From NCBI GenBank assembly GCA_046293135.1, contig JBKBPR010000001.1, forward strand, positions 62,001-126,000: a DNA stretch of 64,000 nt, in the 5' to 3' direction. Positions 52,435 to 61,701 of this stretch are shown here, piece by piece. Each line of letters opens with the position of its first letter. The stretch's first letter is position 1. Below the pieces are notes generated by a model. The model was not told the DNA's origin, searched no databases, and saw only the letters and a program-made list of their open reading frames with translations. A program made the translations under genes and the position numbers. The stretch comes from UBA2638 sp046293135 (GTDB lineage Bacteria > Pseudomonadota > Alphaproteobacteria > Micavibrionales > Micavibrionaceae).

Positions 52435-52540
52435 GCCCGGCGCTTGCTGATTGGAGAGAGCGGGAATCGCAAGGCCGGGCTTCGGGGTATGCCTGTCTCT
52501 TTGTGGTTCGGGGTTGGGGATCGAGAGCAGGCTTCGGGGG
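52435..52540. repeat. Two tandem hairpins, each followed by TTCGGGG
   Basis: Hairpin 1: GCCCGGC-G-CTTGC pairs with GCAAG-GCCGGGC (12 pairs with one bulged G) around a 21-base loop. Hairpin 2: GCCTG-T-CTC pairs with GAG-AG-CAGGC. TTCGGGG follows each stem directly (52481 and 52533). No T-run follows on either strand, so these are not typical terminators. The rest of the gap to the neighbouring genes shows nothing else. Confidence 0.6.
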
Positions 52541-52560
52541 TAACTGAATAATATTTATTC

Positions 52561-52866
52561 TTAAACCATCTCCCTCATTTGTTCGCGTAAGCGTTTGAGA
52601 AGGCTCGTAAATAAATTGGAGTTGCGTAAATCCGTTTCCTCTATCGTGTTGCGCTTGAGCGGAGTTCTGATTTTCATCTGTGTGTTGGCGGCATGCTGTT
52701 CGAGAATGTCGAAAATATCATGGCCGCCATCAACGAAATTCTGCATACGGGTTAATTCCAGCCCGTCCCGGTTGCTGTGATTTCTTTTGAGCCGTGGCGT
52801 ATAAGTCTTTGCTTTAATAGCTGTATTCAGACGTATCGTTTTATCTTGCACTGTATCGGTTGTCAT
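52561..52866 (-). CDS. Small basic unknown protein
   Basis: A 101-residue basic protein, MTTDTVQDKTIRLNTAIKAK at its start, with a helical C-terminal half (LFTSLLKRLREQMREMV). No membrane segment or known domain is visible. It lies alone between the tandem hairpins and a 286-base region without a convincing gene, upstream of eipB. The start follows GGGTAGCC only, so translation signals are weak; the call is moderate. Confidence 0.5.
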   Translation of the reverse strand: MTTDTVQDKTIRLNTAIKAKTYTPRLKRNHSNRDGLELTRMQNFVDGGHDIFDILEQHAANTQMKIRTPLKRNTIEETDLRNSNLFTSLLKRLREQMREMV

Positions 52867-53152
52867 TGTTGGCTACCCTTTTGTCTATTTCCTAACATTT
52901 GTCCGTGTAAATGACTATGCGAAGGATGTGCCAATTGAGGATATTATTCTAAGTTATTGATTAAATTTGATTTTCTTCTTGTTTCTGTGGTGCGGATTTG
53001 TGACATGTCGTCCTTTGATGCGGCATATTTTGCCTGTGTGTTTATGGTGCGGGAAAGCTTTGCCGCCTGATTTTTCCTTGTTGATTGTGATGGATAGGGT
53101 ATGATGGCGATTGCTACTGTATGAAACTGTTTGAGCCCGTCTGAATTTCATC

Positions 53153-54133
53153 ATGACCACGTCCAATAAGTTAAAAATTTTGTTTTTTGTGGGGTTTGTC
53201 TTCGCGACGGCTGTGGCATTTTTGGCTTTTGGGGCGCTTACAGGCTTGAAAAACGATGGTCTGGCGGCCTCATCTTCAGAGTTTGTTTCAGAGCAAGTAC
53301 CGCAAAAGGCTCAGGACATAACAGTGTCAAACCCGTATGATCCAGCGATTAAGGCCGGATTTGTGCCGCATAAGGCGCTATATGACATTGCGTTGGTCAG
53401 CAAAAAAAGTAGCGCGCAAGTGCTTAATATCTCTGGTCAGATGCTCTATGAATGGTCGTCGAATTGCGAAGCGTGGCAGATGACGCATAAATTCAACCTT
53501 GTTTATGAATATCCTGATATGCCGCCTGTTAGAACCACCAGTGATTTTACGCTTTATGAAAGATTTGACGGTTCGACACTGGATTTTCATTCAATTCGCC
53601 AAGGCAACGGTCAGGTTTTAGAGGAATTGCGTGGCAGTGCGCAGATGCACGGAGAAAACGCCGCCGAAAAATCGTTGGCTGAGTTCCGTTTGCCGCCTGA
53701 TCTGCGCTTTGATCTGGCGCAAGGAACACTCTTTCCCATGGCGCATTCCTTGGCAGTGCTGGAAAACTCCCGCGCCGGAAAAAGATTCTTCAGTGCGCAA
53801 ATTTTTGACGGTAGTGATGTCGATGGTCCTGTCGAGATCAATGCATTCCTTGGGCGTGCCGTTGCGCAAGAGGCTGTTATGGAGACGGTGAGAGAGGGGT
53901 TGGCAGGAAAAGAGATGAGCAGGATTGATACAACATTATTGAGCAGTCCGGCGCAATCGGGGCGATTGGCGTTTTTTCCGCTCAAGACACAAGAGAGCGC
54001 TGCAGATTATGAAATGGCGGCGATTTTTCACGAAAATGGCGTTATCAGTAATATTGTGATCGATTACCCTGATTTTTCAATCTCGCAAAAGCTGGTGGCA
54101 CTTGAGCGGGTTGATTCAGTATGCAATTCATAA
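53153..54133 (+). CDS. eipB: EipB-like envelope integrity protein (DUF1849)
   Basis: Periplasmic beta-spiral protein of the DUF1849/EipB family; the Brucella member supports envelope integrity. An N-terminal membrane/signal segment (ILFFVGFVFATAVAFLAFGA) precedes the domain, which starts FVPHKALYDIALVSKKSSAQ and contains GQMLYEWSSNCEAWQMTHKF and FTLYERFDGSTLDFHSIRQG. Two cysteines, Cys105 and Cys324 close to the C-terminus, match the conserved disulfide of the family. It is 326 residues. The gene is followed by divK after about 100 bases. Confidence 0.9.
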   Translation: MTTSNKLKILFFVGFVFATAVAFLAFGALTGLKNDGLAASSSEFVSEQVPQKAQDITVSNPYDPAIKAGFVPHKALYDIALVSKKSSAQVLNISGQMLYEWSSNCEAWQMTHKFNLVYEYPDMPPVRTTSDFTLYERFDGSTLDFHSIRQGNGQVLEELRGSAQMHGENAAEKSLAEFRLPPDLRFDLAQGTLFPMAHSLAVLENSRAGKRFFSAQIFDGSDVDGPVEINAFLGRAVAQEAVMETVREGLAGKEMSRIDTTLLSSPAQSGRLAFFPLKTQESAADYEMAAIFHENGVISNIVIDYPDFSISQKLVALERVDSVCNS

Positions 54134-54158
54134 AAAGACCTCAAAATAAACGAATTCT

Positions 54159-54173
54159 TTAATTGTTTATAAA
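54159..54173 (+). promoter_or_regulatory. CtrA-like half-site pair upstream of divK
   Basis: TTAA, seven bases, then TAAA is close to the CtrA box TTAA-N7-TTAA. It lies about 60 bases before the divK start. In Caulobacter divK is under CtrA control, which is why it is listed; a single near-match in AT-rich DNA is weak evidence. Confidence 0.3.
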
Positions 54174-54230
54174 AGACTTCGATATTACTCTATTACGTGG
54201 GTTTTGTTTTTTTAAGTGGAGAGAGTTTGC

Positions 54231-54620
54231 GTGAGCGCCAGTAAAGTTTTAATTGTTGAGGATAATGAGCTGAATATGAAGCTCTTCCATGACCTTCTTG
54301 AGGCGCATGGCGTGGACACCGTTGAAACCCGTGACGGCAAAAATGTTCTGGAGCTGGCGCGGGAGCACAAGCCCGATCTGATTTTAATGGATATTCAATT
54401 GCCTGAAATTTCGGGTCTTGATGTGACAAAAATGCTCAAGGATGATGCGGAGTTGAAATCCATTCCAGTGATCGCCGTGACCGCCTTTGCAATGAAGGGT
54501 GATGAGCAGAAAATTCGTGAGGGTGGGTGCGAAGATTACATATCCAAACCCATTTCAGTCGGCCATTTCCTGGAAGTTATCCAAAAATACATTCAAACCA
54601 AAGACCTCAAGTCGGCATAA
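54231..54620 (+). CDS. divK: DivK-like single-domain response regulator
   Basis: Receiver-only regulator of the alphaproteobacterial cell-fate pathway, phosphorylated by DivJ/PleC-type kinases. It has KVLIVEDNELNMKLFHDLLE, the phospho-Asp in DLILMDIQLPEISGLDVTKM, VIAVTAFAMKGDEQKI and the final Lys in EDYISKPISVGHFLE. The start is a GTG with GGAGAG seven bases upstream. It is followed 35 bases later by pleD, the usual order in alphaproteobacteria. Confidence 0.93.
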   Translation: MSASKVLIVEDNELNMKLFHDLLEAHGVDTVETRDGKNVLELAREHKPDLILMDIQLPEISGLDVTKMLKDDAELKSIPVIAVTAFAMKGDEQKIREGGCEDYISKPISVGHFLEVIQKYIQTKDLKSA

Positions 54621-54655
54621 ATTAAGCCTATAGATAAACTGAAAGAAAAAATTTT

Positions 54656-56089
54656 ATGTCTGCCCGTATTTTAGTCGTTGACGATATTCTGCCTAATGTG
54701 AAGCTGCTTGAGGCCAAGCTGACGAGTGAATATTACGAAGTATTAACGGCAACCAGCGGCACCGAAGCACTTGAGAAAGTCGAGAAAGAAAAGCCCGATA
54801 TCATTTTGCTTGATGTGATGATGCCGGGAATGGACGGTTTTGAGGTCTGTACGCAAATCAAGAATAACCCGCTTTATGCCCATATCCCGATTGTAATGGT
54901 GACCGCGCTGACCGATGTTTCGGATAAGGTGCGCGGCCTTGAAAGCGGCGCTGACGATTTCCTGAGCAAGCCGATCAATGATATTGCGTTGATGTCGCGG
55001 GTGCGCTCGCTTGTGCGGTTGAAAATGGCGCTTGATGAGTGGCGCATTCGGGAGAATACAGCCAATCAGCTTGGTGTCGTTAATGAAGCTTCCAGCGCGA
55101 TGTCTGAATCCATAGAAAACGCTTCAATTCTATTGGTTGAGGATAAGAGCTATGAAGCTGAAAAAATTATCAAGACCCTAAGCGCCGATTCCCATCAGGT
55201 CGATACTGTAGAGAGCGGTATCAAGGCCATGGAGCAGATAGCGAGCAAAGATTACGAGGTGCTTATTGTCAGCATCAATTTGAATTATGAAGACGGACTT
55301 CGGTTATGCTCACATCTGCGTTCAAATGAAAAAACGCGATTACTGCCGATCATTATGGTTGCCGAAGATCAGGATATGAAGAAAATCGCTCATGGGCTTG
55401 AGATTGGGGCGCATGACTATATTATGCGTCCCGTTGAGCGCAATGAGCTGGTGGCGCGGGTACGCACGCAAATTCGCCGTAAGCGCTTTCAGGATAGGTT
55501 GCGGGCGACCTATGAGATCAGCCTGTCTATGGCTCTGACAGACGGTTTGACCGGACTCTATAACCGCCGCTATCTTGATGTGCACTTGCAAAAGCTGCTG
55601 GTTAAAAATAAAGAAAATAAAAAGCACCTAGCGATACTGATCGTTGATATTGATCATTTTAAAGAGGTCAATGACACCTATGGTCACAATGTCGGCGATG
55701 AAATCCTGAAGGTTTTTGCGGAGCGATTACGGGATAATTTGCGTAGCTTTGACGTTGTCGCGCGGATGGGCGGTGAAGAATTTGTCGTTATTTTGCCTGA
55801 AGTTTATGATGACCGCCCTTATATGGTGGCGGAACGCTTGCGTTTATCAATTAGCGAAGTGCCTATTCCCTGTTCAACTCCGGACGGCACGTTAAATATT
55901 ACGACCTCTATCGGAGGTGCGATTATTGATGAAAATACGGTCGAGCCTGAAGAGGCTTTAAAACGGGCGGATATATCGCTTTATCGCGCTAAAAAAGAAT
56001 TCGGGCGCAATTGCAGTGTTTTTGAAGATATCGGGAAGCTTGATTCAGAGCATTATAAACCCCGTGGCCGTCCTGAATTGGACGAATAA
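54656..56089 (+). CDS. pleD: PleD-like diguanylate cyclase (REC-REC-GGDEF)
   Basis: Makes c-di-GMP on phosphorylation. The first receiver keeps its phospho-Asp (DIILLDVMMPGMDGFEV); the second has Ser at that place (EVLIVSINLNYEDGL), an adaptor-type receiver as in Caulobacter PleD. The GGDEF domain reads ALTDGLTGLYNRRYLDVHL, then DIDHFKEVNDTYGHNVGDEI and ARMGGEEFVVILPE, with an RxxD inhibitory site (RSFD) just upstream. It is 477 residues and operonic with divK. A terminator follows. Confidence 0.95.
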   Translation: MSARILVVDDILPNVKLLEAKLTSEYYEVLTATSGTEALEKVEKEKPDIILLDVMMPGMDGFEVCTQIKNNPLYAHIPIVMVTALTDVSDKVRGLESGADDFLSKPINDIALMSRVRSLVRLKMALDEWRIRENTANQLGVVNEASSAMSESIENASILLVEDKSYEAEKIIKTLSADSHQVDTVESGIKAMEQIASKDYEVLIVSINLNYEDGLRLCSHLRSNEKTRLLPIIMVAEDQDMKKIAHGLEIGAHDYIMRPVERNELVARVRTQIRRKRFQDRLRATYEISLSMALTDGLTGLYNRRYLDVHLQKLLVKNKENKKHLAILIVDIDHFKEVNDTYGHNVGDEILKVFAERLRDNLRSFDVVARMGGEEFVVILPEVYDDRPYMVAERLRLSISEVPIPCSTPDGTLNITTSIGGAIIDENTVEPEEALKRADISLYRAKKEFGRNCSVFEDIGKLDSEHYKPRGRPELDE

Positions 56090-56116
56090 AAAAGCGCCCG
56101 AAATCGGGGCGCTTTG
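56088..56116. terminator. Terminator between pleD and rpmG
   Basis: AAAGCGCCC(C)G and CGGGGCGCTTT pair across AAAT, preceded by an A-run on the left. The T-run on the minus strand suits the rpmG transcript; on the plus strand the T tract is short, so pleD ending here is less certain. Confidence 0.75.
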
Positions 56117-56147
56117 ATAACAATAAGCGATATAATAAGAAAAAACC

Positions 56148-56348
56148 TTATTTTTTGGAAGGTGGCATTTTCTTCTCGACGAACCAAACATGCGCGCCGC
56201 GCTTGCCTGTTTCCTCATTTGTTGCCCATGGGTCATACTTTTTCTTGCGAATTTTGTATTCCGCGCGGGTGCTGCGTTTCGCATAGTAACGATAGCCCGT
56301 TCCGGCTTCGCTTTCCAATCTCACTTTAACTACGGTGGCCTTTGCCAT
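56148..56348 (-). CDS. rpmG: 50S ribosomal protein L33
   Basis: Small large-subunit protein. The N-terminus MAKATVVKVRLESEAGTGYR and the core YAKRSTRAEYKIRKKKYDPW match the L33 pattern. It lacks the zinc cysteines (the C-minus form). At 66 residues it is about ten longer than usual, with the tail RGAHVWFVEKKMPPSKK. A GGAG site lies ten bases before the ATG. Confidence 0.9.
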   Translation of the reverse strand: MAKATVVKVRLESEAGTGYRYYAKRSTRAEYKIRKKKYDPWATNEETGKRGAHVWFVEKKMPPSKK

Positions 56349-56421
56349 GGTTTTATACTCCGCTAATTCTTTTGAAGTTAAGTTTTATCCGATATTGCCG
56401 CAGGCTTGTCAAGGACTTTTC

Positions 56422-59160
56422 TTAAGGTAAATCAGGGATTGTTGAAGCCTCTATCTGCTGTGGCTGTGCCATAAGGCCGGCCAGTGCAGTCGAGAAATCC
56501 CTCCATTTTTCCTGTTTTGTTTGGGGAGGGTGCGTTTTTTGTGGAGCGGTTAGCCGAATTCCATGAGCTTTAATGAAGCCTTTATAGGCTTTGGTTTCGC
56601 GTATAAAGCTTGAATTTGTGGGTTTGCACTCTGAAATTGCAGCGCTTTTATCAAAGGTGAGACGGAAATAGCGTGTGGTGCCGCTGCTGAGCGTTAGGCG
56701 GCTGTCATAATGATATAGGCCGCCCTGCCGCATGGATTTAGAGCCTTTAAGGGCGTTTGTAACATCAAAAGGCTTGTCGCCGATTTGGATTCGTATCCTT
56801 TTGGTGGTGGCTTCAAGGATATCTGCGGCGACCAGAATATTATCCAGCGTAATCACGGCGGCACCGTTCTTGGAAGACTTCTTTCTCTCGTGCTTTTTGA
56901 TCATGGCTGTCAGGCTGATTTGGCCAGATAGCGGGTCAGCTTTTGTGAGTTTAATCGGTAGCGCGTCACCGGCAATAAATGTCTGGTTTGTTTGGCTGTT
57001 GGTCAAGCTTTGAAAAGATGTGCAAGGTTTAAACACTCCGCCGGAAAAGGATTGCAGCGAAAATGTAAAGGGGAAGGCGCAATCGGCGATTTGTAAGGTG
57101 ACATCGCGCTCCGTCACCTGTTCTATGCGGGCATCGACTGTTTTTCCTTGGTAGCGATTAAGGAACGCGATTGCTTGCCTTCGCGTCGCATTTCTTTGCA
57201 GTGCCTTGTATTGCGGCTGCAGCGTGTTGAGGTGATCGGTAATCTTTTTCTGTGCAATCGGCCCGAATACCGTGTTTTGCAGCCATTCATGATGGCCGGG
57301 GCGTGTATAGTCCTGCAGCCAGCCTTTCGCGTCGAACAGGCTCATCATATTGGACAGATCGGCAAGGCTGCGGACGGGGGAGTTAAATGAGGCATAAGGC
57401 TCATCATCAAGGGCGAGGCCGAAATGGCCGATCTCATCGGTGGAATATTTTCCGGGGCGCATGACCTTTCTGACGAGCAGGTCAGAAATGGCTCTGTGCA
57501 TAGCGGGATGGTCTTCGCAAGTCTCAAGAACCGATCTGATTTCCTCGCGGCTCCAATCCCGCCGCAGGAATAACGCTTCACCGTTGGACGGGGCGATCTT
57601 TTTGGGCAGGCGGTGTTGGATGTTGGGGGTGGCTTCTACACGGTCGATGGTCGAAGCGTCAAGCCGTGCACATTCTTCGCGGAAGGCACGATTGGCGAGG
57701 ATCATGAATTTTTTTATGATATCCCGCGAAATAGAGCCATTTTGCGCTGTGATGGCTGTTATGCGACCTTCGTCGTCTTTTTCTACATGGATTTTCGGTT
57801 GTTCGAAATTGAGCGTCCCGCGATTGCTGTCCTCAATCACCAGCGCTTCATATGCGCCGCTGATATGTTCAATTTGCCGTATCATTTCATCGGTGAAATG
57901 GCTGGGCGCTTGACCGTGCAAGGTTTGGTCCATATCGGCATAAGAAATTTGATATGGCGCGTTCAGGCTACGGAATAGCTGATGGTCGAGCTTTTCACCA
58001 TGGGCATTGATCCGAATTTGAATACTGACGCAAAAGCGTTCTTGTCTATCTTTGAGCGAGGCCGCATCCTCCGCCCAGCTTTTGGGCAGCATGTGGATCA
58101 CGGAATCATTGGTATAGGCTGAAAGCGGATGTTCGAGGGCGTTATCAATGGCGCGGCGCATTTGCGTCACGAGCCTGACAACATCAATATCCGATACGGT
58201 CACGATCCAGCCATCTTTATTGTCCGGCGCTGTGTCGGGCACAGCGCTGATCGCATCATCGTGATCTTTGGCATCCACTGGGTCAACGGCGAATTGCAAG
58301 ATATTGCGCATATCCGTATATGTTTTGGGTTTGGGCGCGGTGCTTGCGGCCACGGCGGCGACCATTTCCTCATCTTCTGAATAAGGGGAATCGCGAAACA
58401 TACCATTGGCTTTGTCGCGCAGGCTTAACAAGTCTGCTGGATAGCTTGTGTCCCAATCGGCCAGATCGGTTACGGTGGCGCAAAGATCATGCTGGGATTT
58501 TCGTTCGTTAATCCGCACCATAACAAGGGCATTGTCGGGATAATCCCGCTCGCTATAAGGTCCTTCATATTTATCGATATCAATCGGCGTATAAACGCCC
58601 TTGGTGGAACGAAAAGTAGGGACTAGGCCAGCTTTACCGTCAGCAGATTTTTTGAAAATAGCCCGAATTTCAACCGGAGCATTAACATCAATTTTGCTGA
58701 TAACCGCACATTCTGAAACAGGGGTGAGCTTTTTACCCGTACGGTCAATTTTGGTACTTTGTATAGCGATCAATAGCTTATCGCCGTCCTGAATATTTTT
58801 GTATTCGGTGTCGGATTTTTTAACCCGCATTTTGGGTTGCGAGGCTTTGGCCATCGACCAACGAATAGGCGTAAGCTCAATGCCGTTTTCGGTTTTGCGA
58901 GCGCGTACAACCATCAGCGGAGAGGTCGGCGTGGTCGCAAAATAGCGTCTTGACCGCGAGTCAAAATGAATATGGCGTTGTCTTTTCAGGTTTTTAATAA
59001 TCGAGTGAAGGCGCGGTTTTTTGGAGGGGCTGTCTGAGCCGAATATTTGCTGGATGGTATGGAAATTCACGCCCTTGGGCGCATTGGCGATCAAAGAGTA
59101 AACCGCCTTTTTCTTTAAGGCCGGATAGGTCTTTTTTTCAGGCTGCTTGCGGCTCACCAA
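56422..59160 (-). CDS. Divergent RNase II/R-family exoribonuclease paralogue
   Basis: A 912-residue RNB-domain protein next to a standard rnr gene. The N-terminus has a winged-helix-like part (YSLIANAPKGVNFHTIQQIF). The catalytic site is kept: FAVDPVDAKDHDDAISAVPD, with the four Asp. Further motifs are diverged, for example FNSPVRSLADLSNMMSLFDA in place of FTSPIRRYADLIVHR. An S1-like segment (RIEQVTERDVTLQIADCAF) is followed by about 200 C-terminal residues unlike RNase R. The start is TTG or GTG; there is no ATG. Substrate range is unknown. Confidence 0.85.
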   Translation of the reverse strand: MVSRKQPEKKTYPALKKKAVYSLIANAPKGVNFHTIQQIFGSDSPSKKPRLHSIIKNLKRQRHIHFDSRSRRYFATTPTSPLMVVRARKTENGIELTPIRWSMAKASQPKMRVKKSDTEYKNIQDGDKLLIAIQSTKIDRTGKKLTPVSECAVISKIDVNAPVEIRAIFKKSADGKAGLVPTFRSTKGVYTPIDIDKYEGPYSERDYPDNALVMVRINERKSQHDLCATVTDLADWDTSYPADLLSLRDKANGMFRDSPYSEDEEMVAAVAASTAPKPKTYTDMRNILQFAVDPVDAKDHDDAISAVPDTAPDNKDGWIVTVSDIDVVRLVTQMRRAIDNALEHPLSAYTNDSVIHMLPKSWAEDAASLKDRQERFCVSIQIRINAHGEKLDHQLFRSLNAPYQISYADMDQTLHGQAPSHFTDEMIRQIEHISGAYEALVIEDSNRGTLNFEQPKIHVEKDDEGRITAITAQNGSISRDIIKKFMILANRAFREECARLDASTIDRVEATPNIQHRLPKKIAPSNGEALFLRRDWSREEIRSVLETCEDHPAMHRAISDLLVRKVMRPGKYSTDEIGHFGLALDDEPYASFNSPVRSLADLSNMMSLFDAKGWLQDYTRPGHHEWLQNTVFGPIAQKKITDHLNTLQPQYKALQRNATRRQAIAFLNRYQGKTVDARIEQVTERDVTLQIADCAFPFTFSLQSFSGGVFKPCTSFQSLTNSQTNQTFIAGDALPIKLTKADPLSGQISLTAMIKKHERKKSSKNGAAVITLDNILVAADILEATTKRIRIQIGDKPFDVTNALKGSKSMRQGGLYHYDSRLTLSSGTTRYFRLTFDKSAAISECKPTNSSFIRETKAYKGFIKAHGIRLTAPQKTHPPQTKQEKWRDFSTALAGLMAQPQQIEASTIPDLP

Positions 59161-59211
59161 TTTTGAATATCCCTGTTTTTATTTTTGATTAAATTTATAC
59201 AGAGAGTTTCC

Positions 59212-61554
59212 CTAATGTTCAAACTTTTTCTTATTTGATTTGGACTTCGGTTTTGGCTTTAAGGGGTATTTTTTGTTTGATTTGGGCTTGCCGGAGGATG
59301 GTTTTCCACGAGCTTTAAAGTTCTTAGAGCGCCCACGCCCGCCGCCGCCACTGTTGCCGCCGCTAATTTTAGGCTTGGCCATGCCGGGGATATCCGCGCC
59401 CGATTGCAGGCTGGCGCGTGTCAGTTCCAGAACGGTTGAACCGGTCAGGCCGTCAGCCTCTTTGAGTGTTACCGTGACCTCTCCGCCCAAGCGGAAAACC
59501 TTACCGCGGCGGCGGCCAATCAGCGCATGCGCCGTTTCGTCATGAACGTAAAAATCATCGCTGAGCGATTTCATCGGCACAATTCCGTCCCCGCCATTGT
59601 CCAGCAAGGTCACGAATAGCCCGAAGCGCGTGACGCCGGAAATGCGCCCTGTAAATGTTGCGCCGATCTGTGTGGACAGGAATGCCGCTGTAAAACGATC
59701 CGTTGCGTTTCGCTCTGCTTCCATCGAGGTGCGCTCGGTTGCGGAGATATGGGCGCAGATGGAATCAAGCTGCGCCATTTCGTCATCGCTCAGGCCGCCA
59801 CCGCCCGCCATCCCGTAAGCGCTGACCAAGGCGCGGTGTACAATCAGATCGGCATAGCGGCGAATGGGGGAGGTGAAATGCCCGTAGCGCTGGAGCGCCA
59901 GCCCGAAATGACCGATATTTTGCGGCGAATAGACCGCTTGTGATTGCGTGCGCAAAATGACCTGTGAGATCAGGTGCGAATAGGGCATTTCCGCCGCTTT
60001 TTTGAGGATATGATTGATTTTTGCGGGGCTGATCGTATCGCCCTTGGGCAGCGACAGGCCAAAGCTCTCGATAAATTCGCGGGCGCTGTCCAGCTTATCG
60101 GCGCTTGGGCGGTCATGGATGCGGTACACGCACGGCGTGCGCTTGGCTTCGAGTGCGGTGGCGGCGGCGACATTGGCCAGAACCATGAACTCCTCGATCA
60201 GGCGGTGTGAATCCAGCCTGATACGGTTTTTCACGCCGATCATTTCGTTTTTGTCATTGAGCAGGATTTGCCGTTCGGGCAAATCGAGATCAAGCGCGCC
60301 CCTTTGCGCTCTGGCGGCGTTTAATACATTAAATACGATATATAGCGTATCGATATTATCAATGAGGTTTATGTGCTTGAATTGCGTGCGTTGCGGCGTG
60401 TCTTTTTTCTCATACATGGCCTGAACCTCTTCATAAATCAGGCGGGCATGGGAGCGGATAAGGGCGCGGGTGAATTTGTATTTGACCAATGCGCCTTTCT
60501 CGTCAATCCACAAATGCGCGGCCAGAGCGGCGCGGTCTTCATCGGGGCGCAGCGAGCAAAGATCATTCGAGAGCGCTTCGGGCAGCATCGGCACAACGCG
60601 GTCGGGGAAATATGTCGAATTGCCGCGCCTTTGCGCTTCCTGATCGAGCGGGGTTTCGCTGCGTACATAAAACGACACATCGGCAATCGCCACAATCAGG
60701 TGATAGCCCTTTTGCCCGTCTGCAAGCGTGACGGTTTCGGCGAAAACGGCATCGTCAAAGTCGCGGGCATCGGCGCCGTCAATCGTCACCAGCGGAATAT
60801 CGCGCAGATCCTCCCGCTTTTCCAGCGGCGGGACGCTCATGCCCTTGTTGGCCTTGGTGACGCTTTCGGGGAAATTATCTTTCAGCCCCGCCTCATGCAG
60901 GCTAATCAGGCTGATGGATTTCGGGTCATCGCTGCTGCCCAATACCTCAACAATACGTACCGTTTTCTGGTGAGCGCCGCGGGCGGGCTGGATTTCACCG
61001 ATGGCCAGATCGCCCTCTTGTGCGCTGCCTTCCTCGCCATGCGGAATAGCAAAATCATATTTCGCCTTTTTGTCAGTTGGTTGCAGGACATAGCCGCGCT
61101 TCGTGCGCCGCACCAGCCCCATAACGCGGCCCTTTTCACTATCAAGGCGGCGGATGGTTCGGGCTTCGTAAAGATCATCCCGCACGCGGTGAAAGCTCGC
61201 CAAGGCGCGATCACCAATCATCAGCGCCGGATGGCCTTTCTTTTCCGGCATCATTTCGATGCGCGGCGGCTTGCCTTGCGCGGCTTCGTTCCAGTCCAGC
61301 GCCCGCGCCAGAACATCGCCGTCAATATCAATATCGGTAATCTCGATGATCCCGACCGCGGGCAGCCCCAGCGCCACCCCGAACGTGCCGCCCGTATGTT
61401 TGACGATGGCCCCGTCCTGCTCCAGTTTTTTCAGGATTTGTTTCAGCGCGACGCGCTTTTCCCCGCCCTTGATACCAAAAGCGCGGGCAATCTCGCGTTT
61501 GGTCAGCGGTTCAGACGAGGTTTTGAGGAAATCAAGGATATCATTTAAGTTCAT
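59212..61554 (-). CDS. rnr: Ribonuclease R
   Basis: Processive 3'-5' exoribonuclease that degrades structured RNA. It has an N-terminal winged helix (MNLNDILDFLKTSSEPLTKR), cold-shock-like domains, the RNB core with DIPLVTIDGADARDFDDAVF (catalytic Asp cluster) and FTSPIRRYADLIVHRALVSA, an S1 domain (GATFTGRISGVTRFGLFVTL) and a Lys/Gly-rich basic tail (GRGRSKNFKARGKPSSGKPK). The start at 61554 is the first ATG; the frame extends seven codons to a TTG at 61575. It is followed 51 bases later by the diverged paralogue on the same strand. Confidence 0.95.
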   Translation of the reverse strand: MNLNDILDFLKTSSEPLTKREIARAFGIKGGEKRVALKQILKKLEQDGAIVKHTGGTFGVALGLPAVGIIEITDIDIDGDVLARALDWNEAAQGKPPRIEMMPEKKGHPALMIGDRALASFHRVRDDLYEARTIRRLDSEKGRVMGLVRRTKRGYVLQPTDKKAKYDFAIPHGEEGSAQEGDLAIGEIQPARGAHQKTVRIVEVLGSSDDPKSISLISLHEAGLKDNFPESVTKANKGMSVPPLEKREDLRDIPLVTIDGADARDFDDAVFAETVTLADGQKGYHLIVAIADVSFYVRSETPLDQEAQRRGNSTYFPDRVVPMLPEALSNDLCSLRPDEDRAALAAHLWIDEKGALVKYKFTRALIRSHARLIYEEVQAMYEKKDTPQRTQFKHINLIDNIDTLYIVFNVLNAARAQRGALDLDLPERQILLNDKNEMIGVKNRIRLDSHRLIEEFMVLANVAAATALEAKRTPCVYRIHDRPSADKLDSAREFIESFGLSLPKGDTISPAKINHILKKAAEMPYSHLISQVILRTQSQAVYSPQNIGHFGLALQRYGHFTSPIRRYADLIVHRALVSAYGMAGGGGLSDDEMAQLDSICAHISATERTSMEAERNATDRFTAAFLSTQIGATFTGRISGVTRFGLFVTLLDNGGDGIVPMKSLSDDFYVHDETAHALIGRRRGKVFRLGGEVTVTLKEADGLTGSTVLELTRASLQSGADIPGMAKPKISGGNSGGGGRGRSKNFKARGKPSSGKPKSNKKYPLKPKPKSKSNKKKFEH

Positions 61555-61701
61555 ATCAGAAAGGATATAGATCAACTTTTGCGAAGTCGAGAACTCAAAT
61601 TATAGGCGGCTTTGCTTATGTAAATTAAATGTATAAGAGTTTTTTATTTGCATAAATCAACTTCACCCTTTATAAATATTTTTTTGGTCAAAAGTTGAAA
61701 A

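Noticed and set aside
52954..53166. 70-codon open frame on the minus strand before eipB
   Set aside because: It overlaps the eipB start and is His/Lys-rich without any recognisable pattern. The 286-base gap seems to hold only regulatory DNA.
60373..61548. 391-codon open frame opposite rnr
   Set aside because: It is antisense to a clear RNase R gene with normal motifs and has the composition of a reverse-strand shadow.
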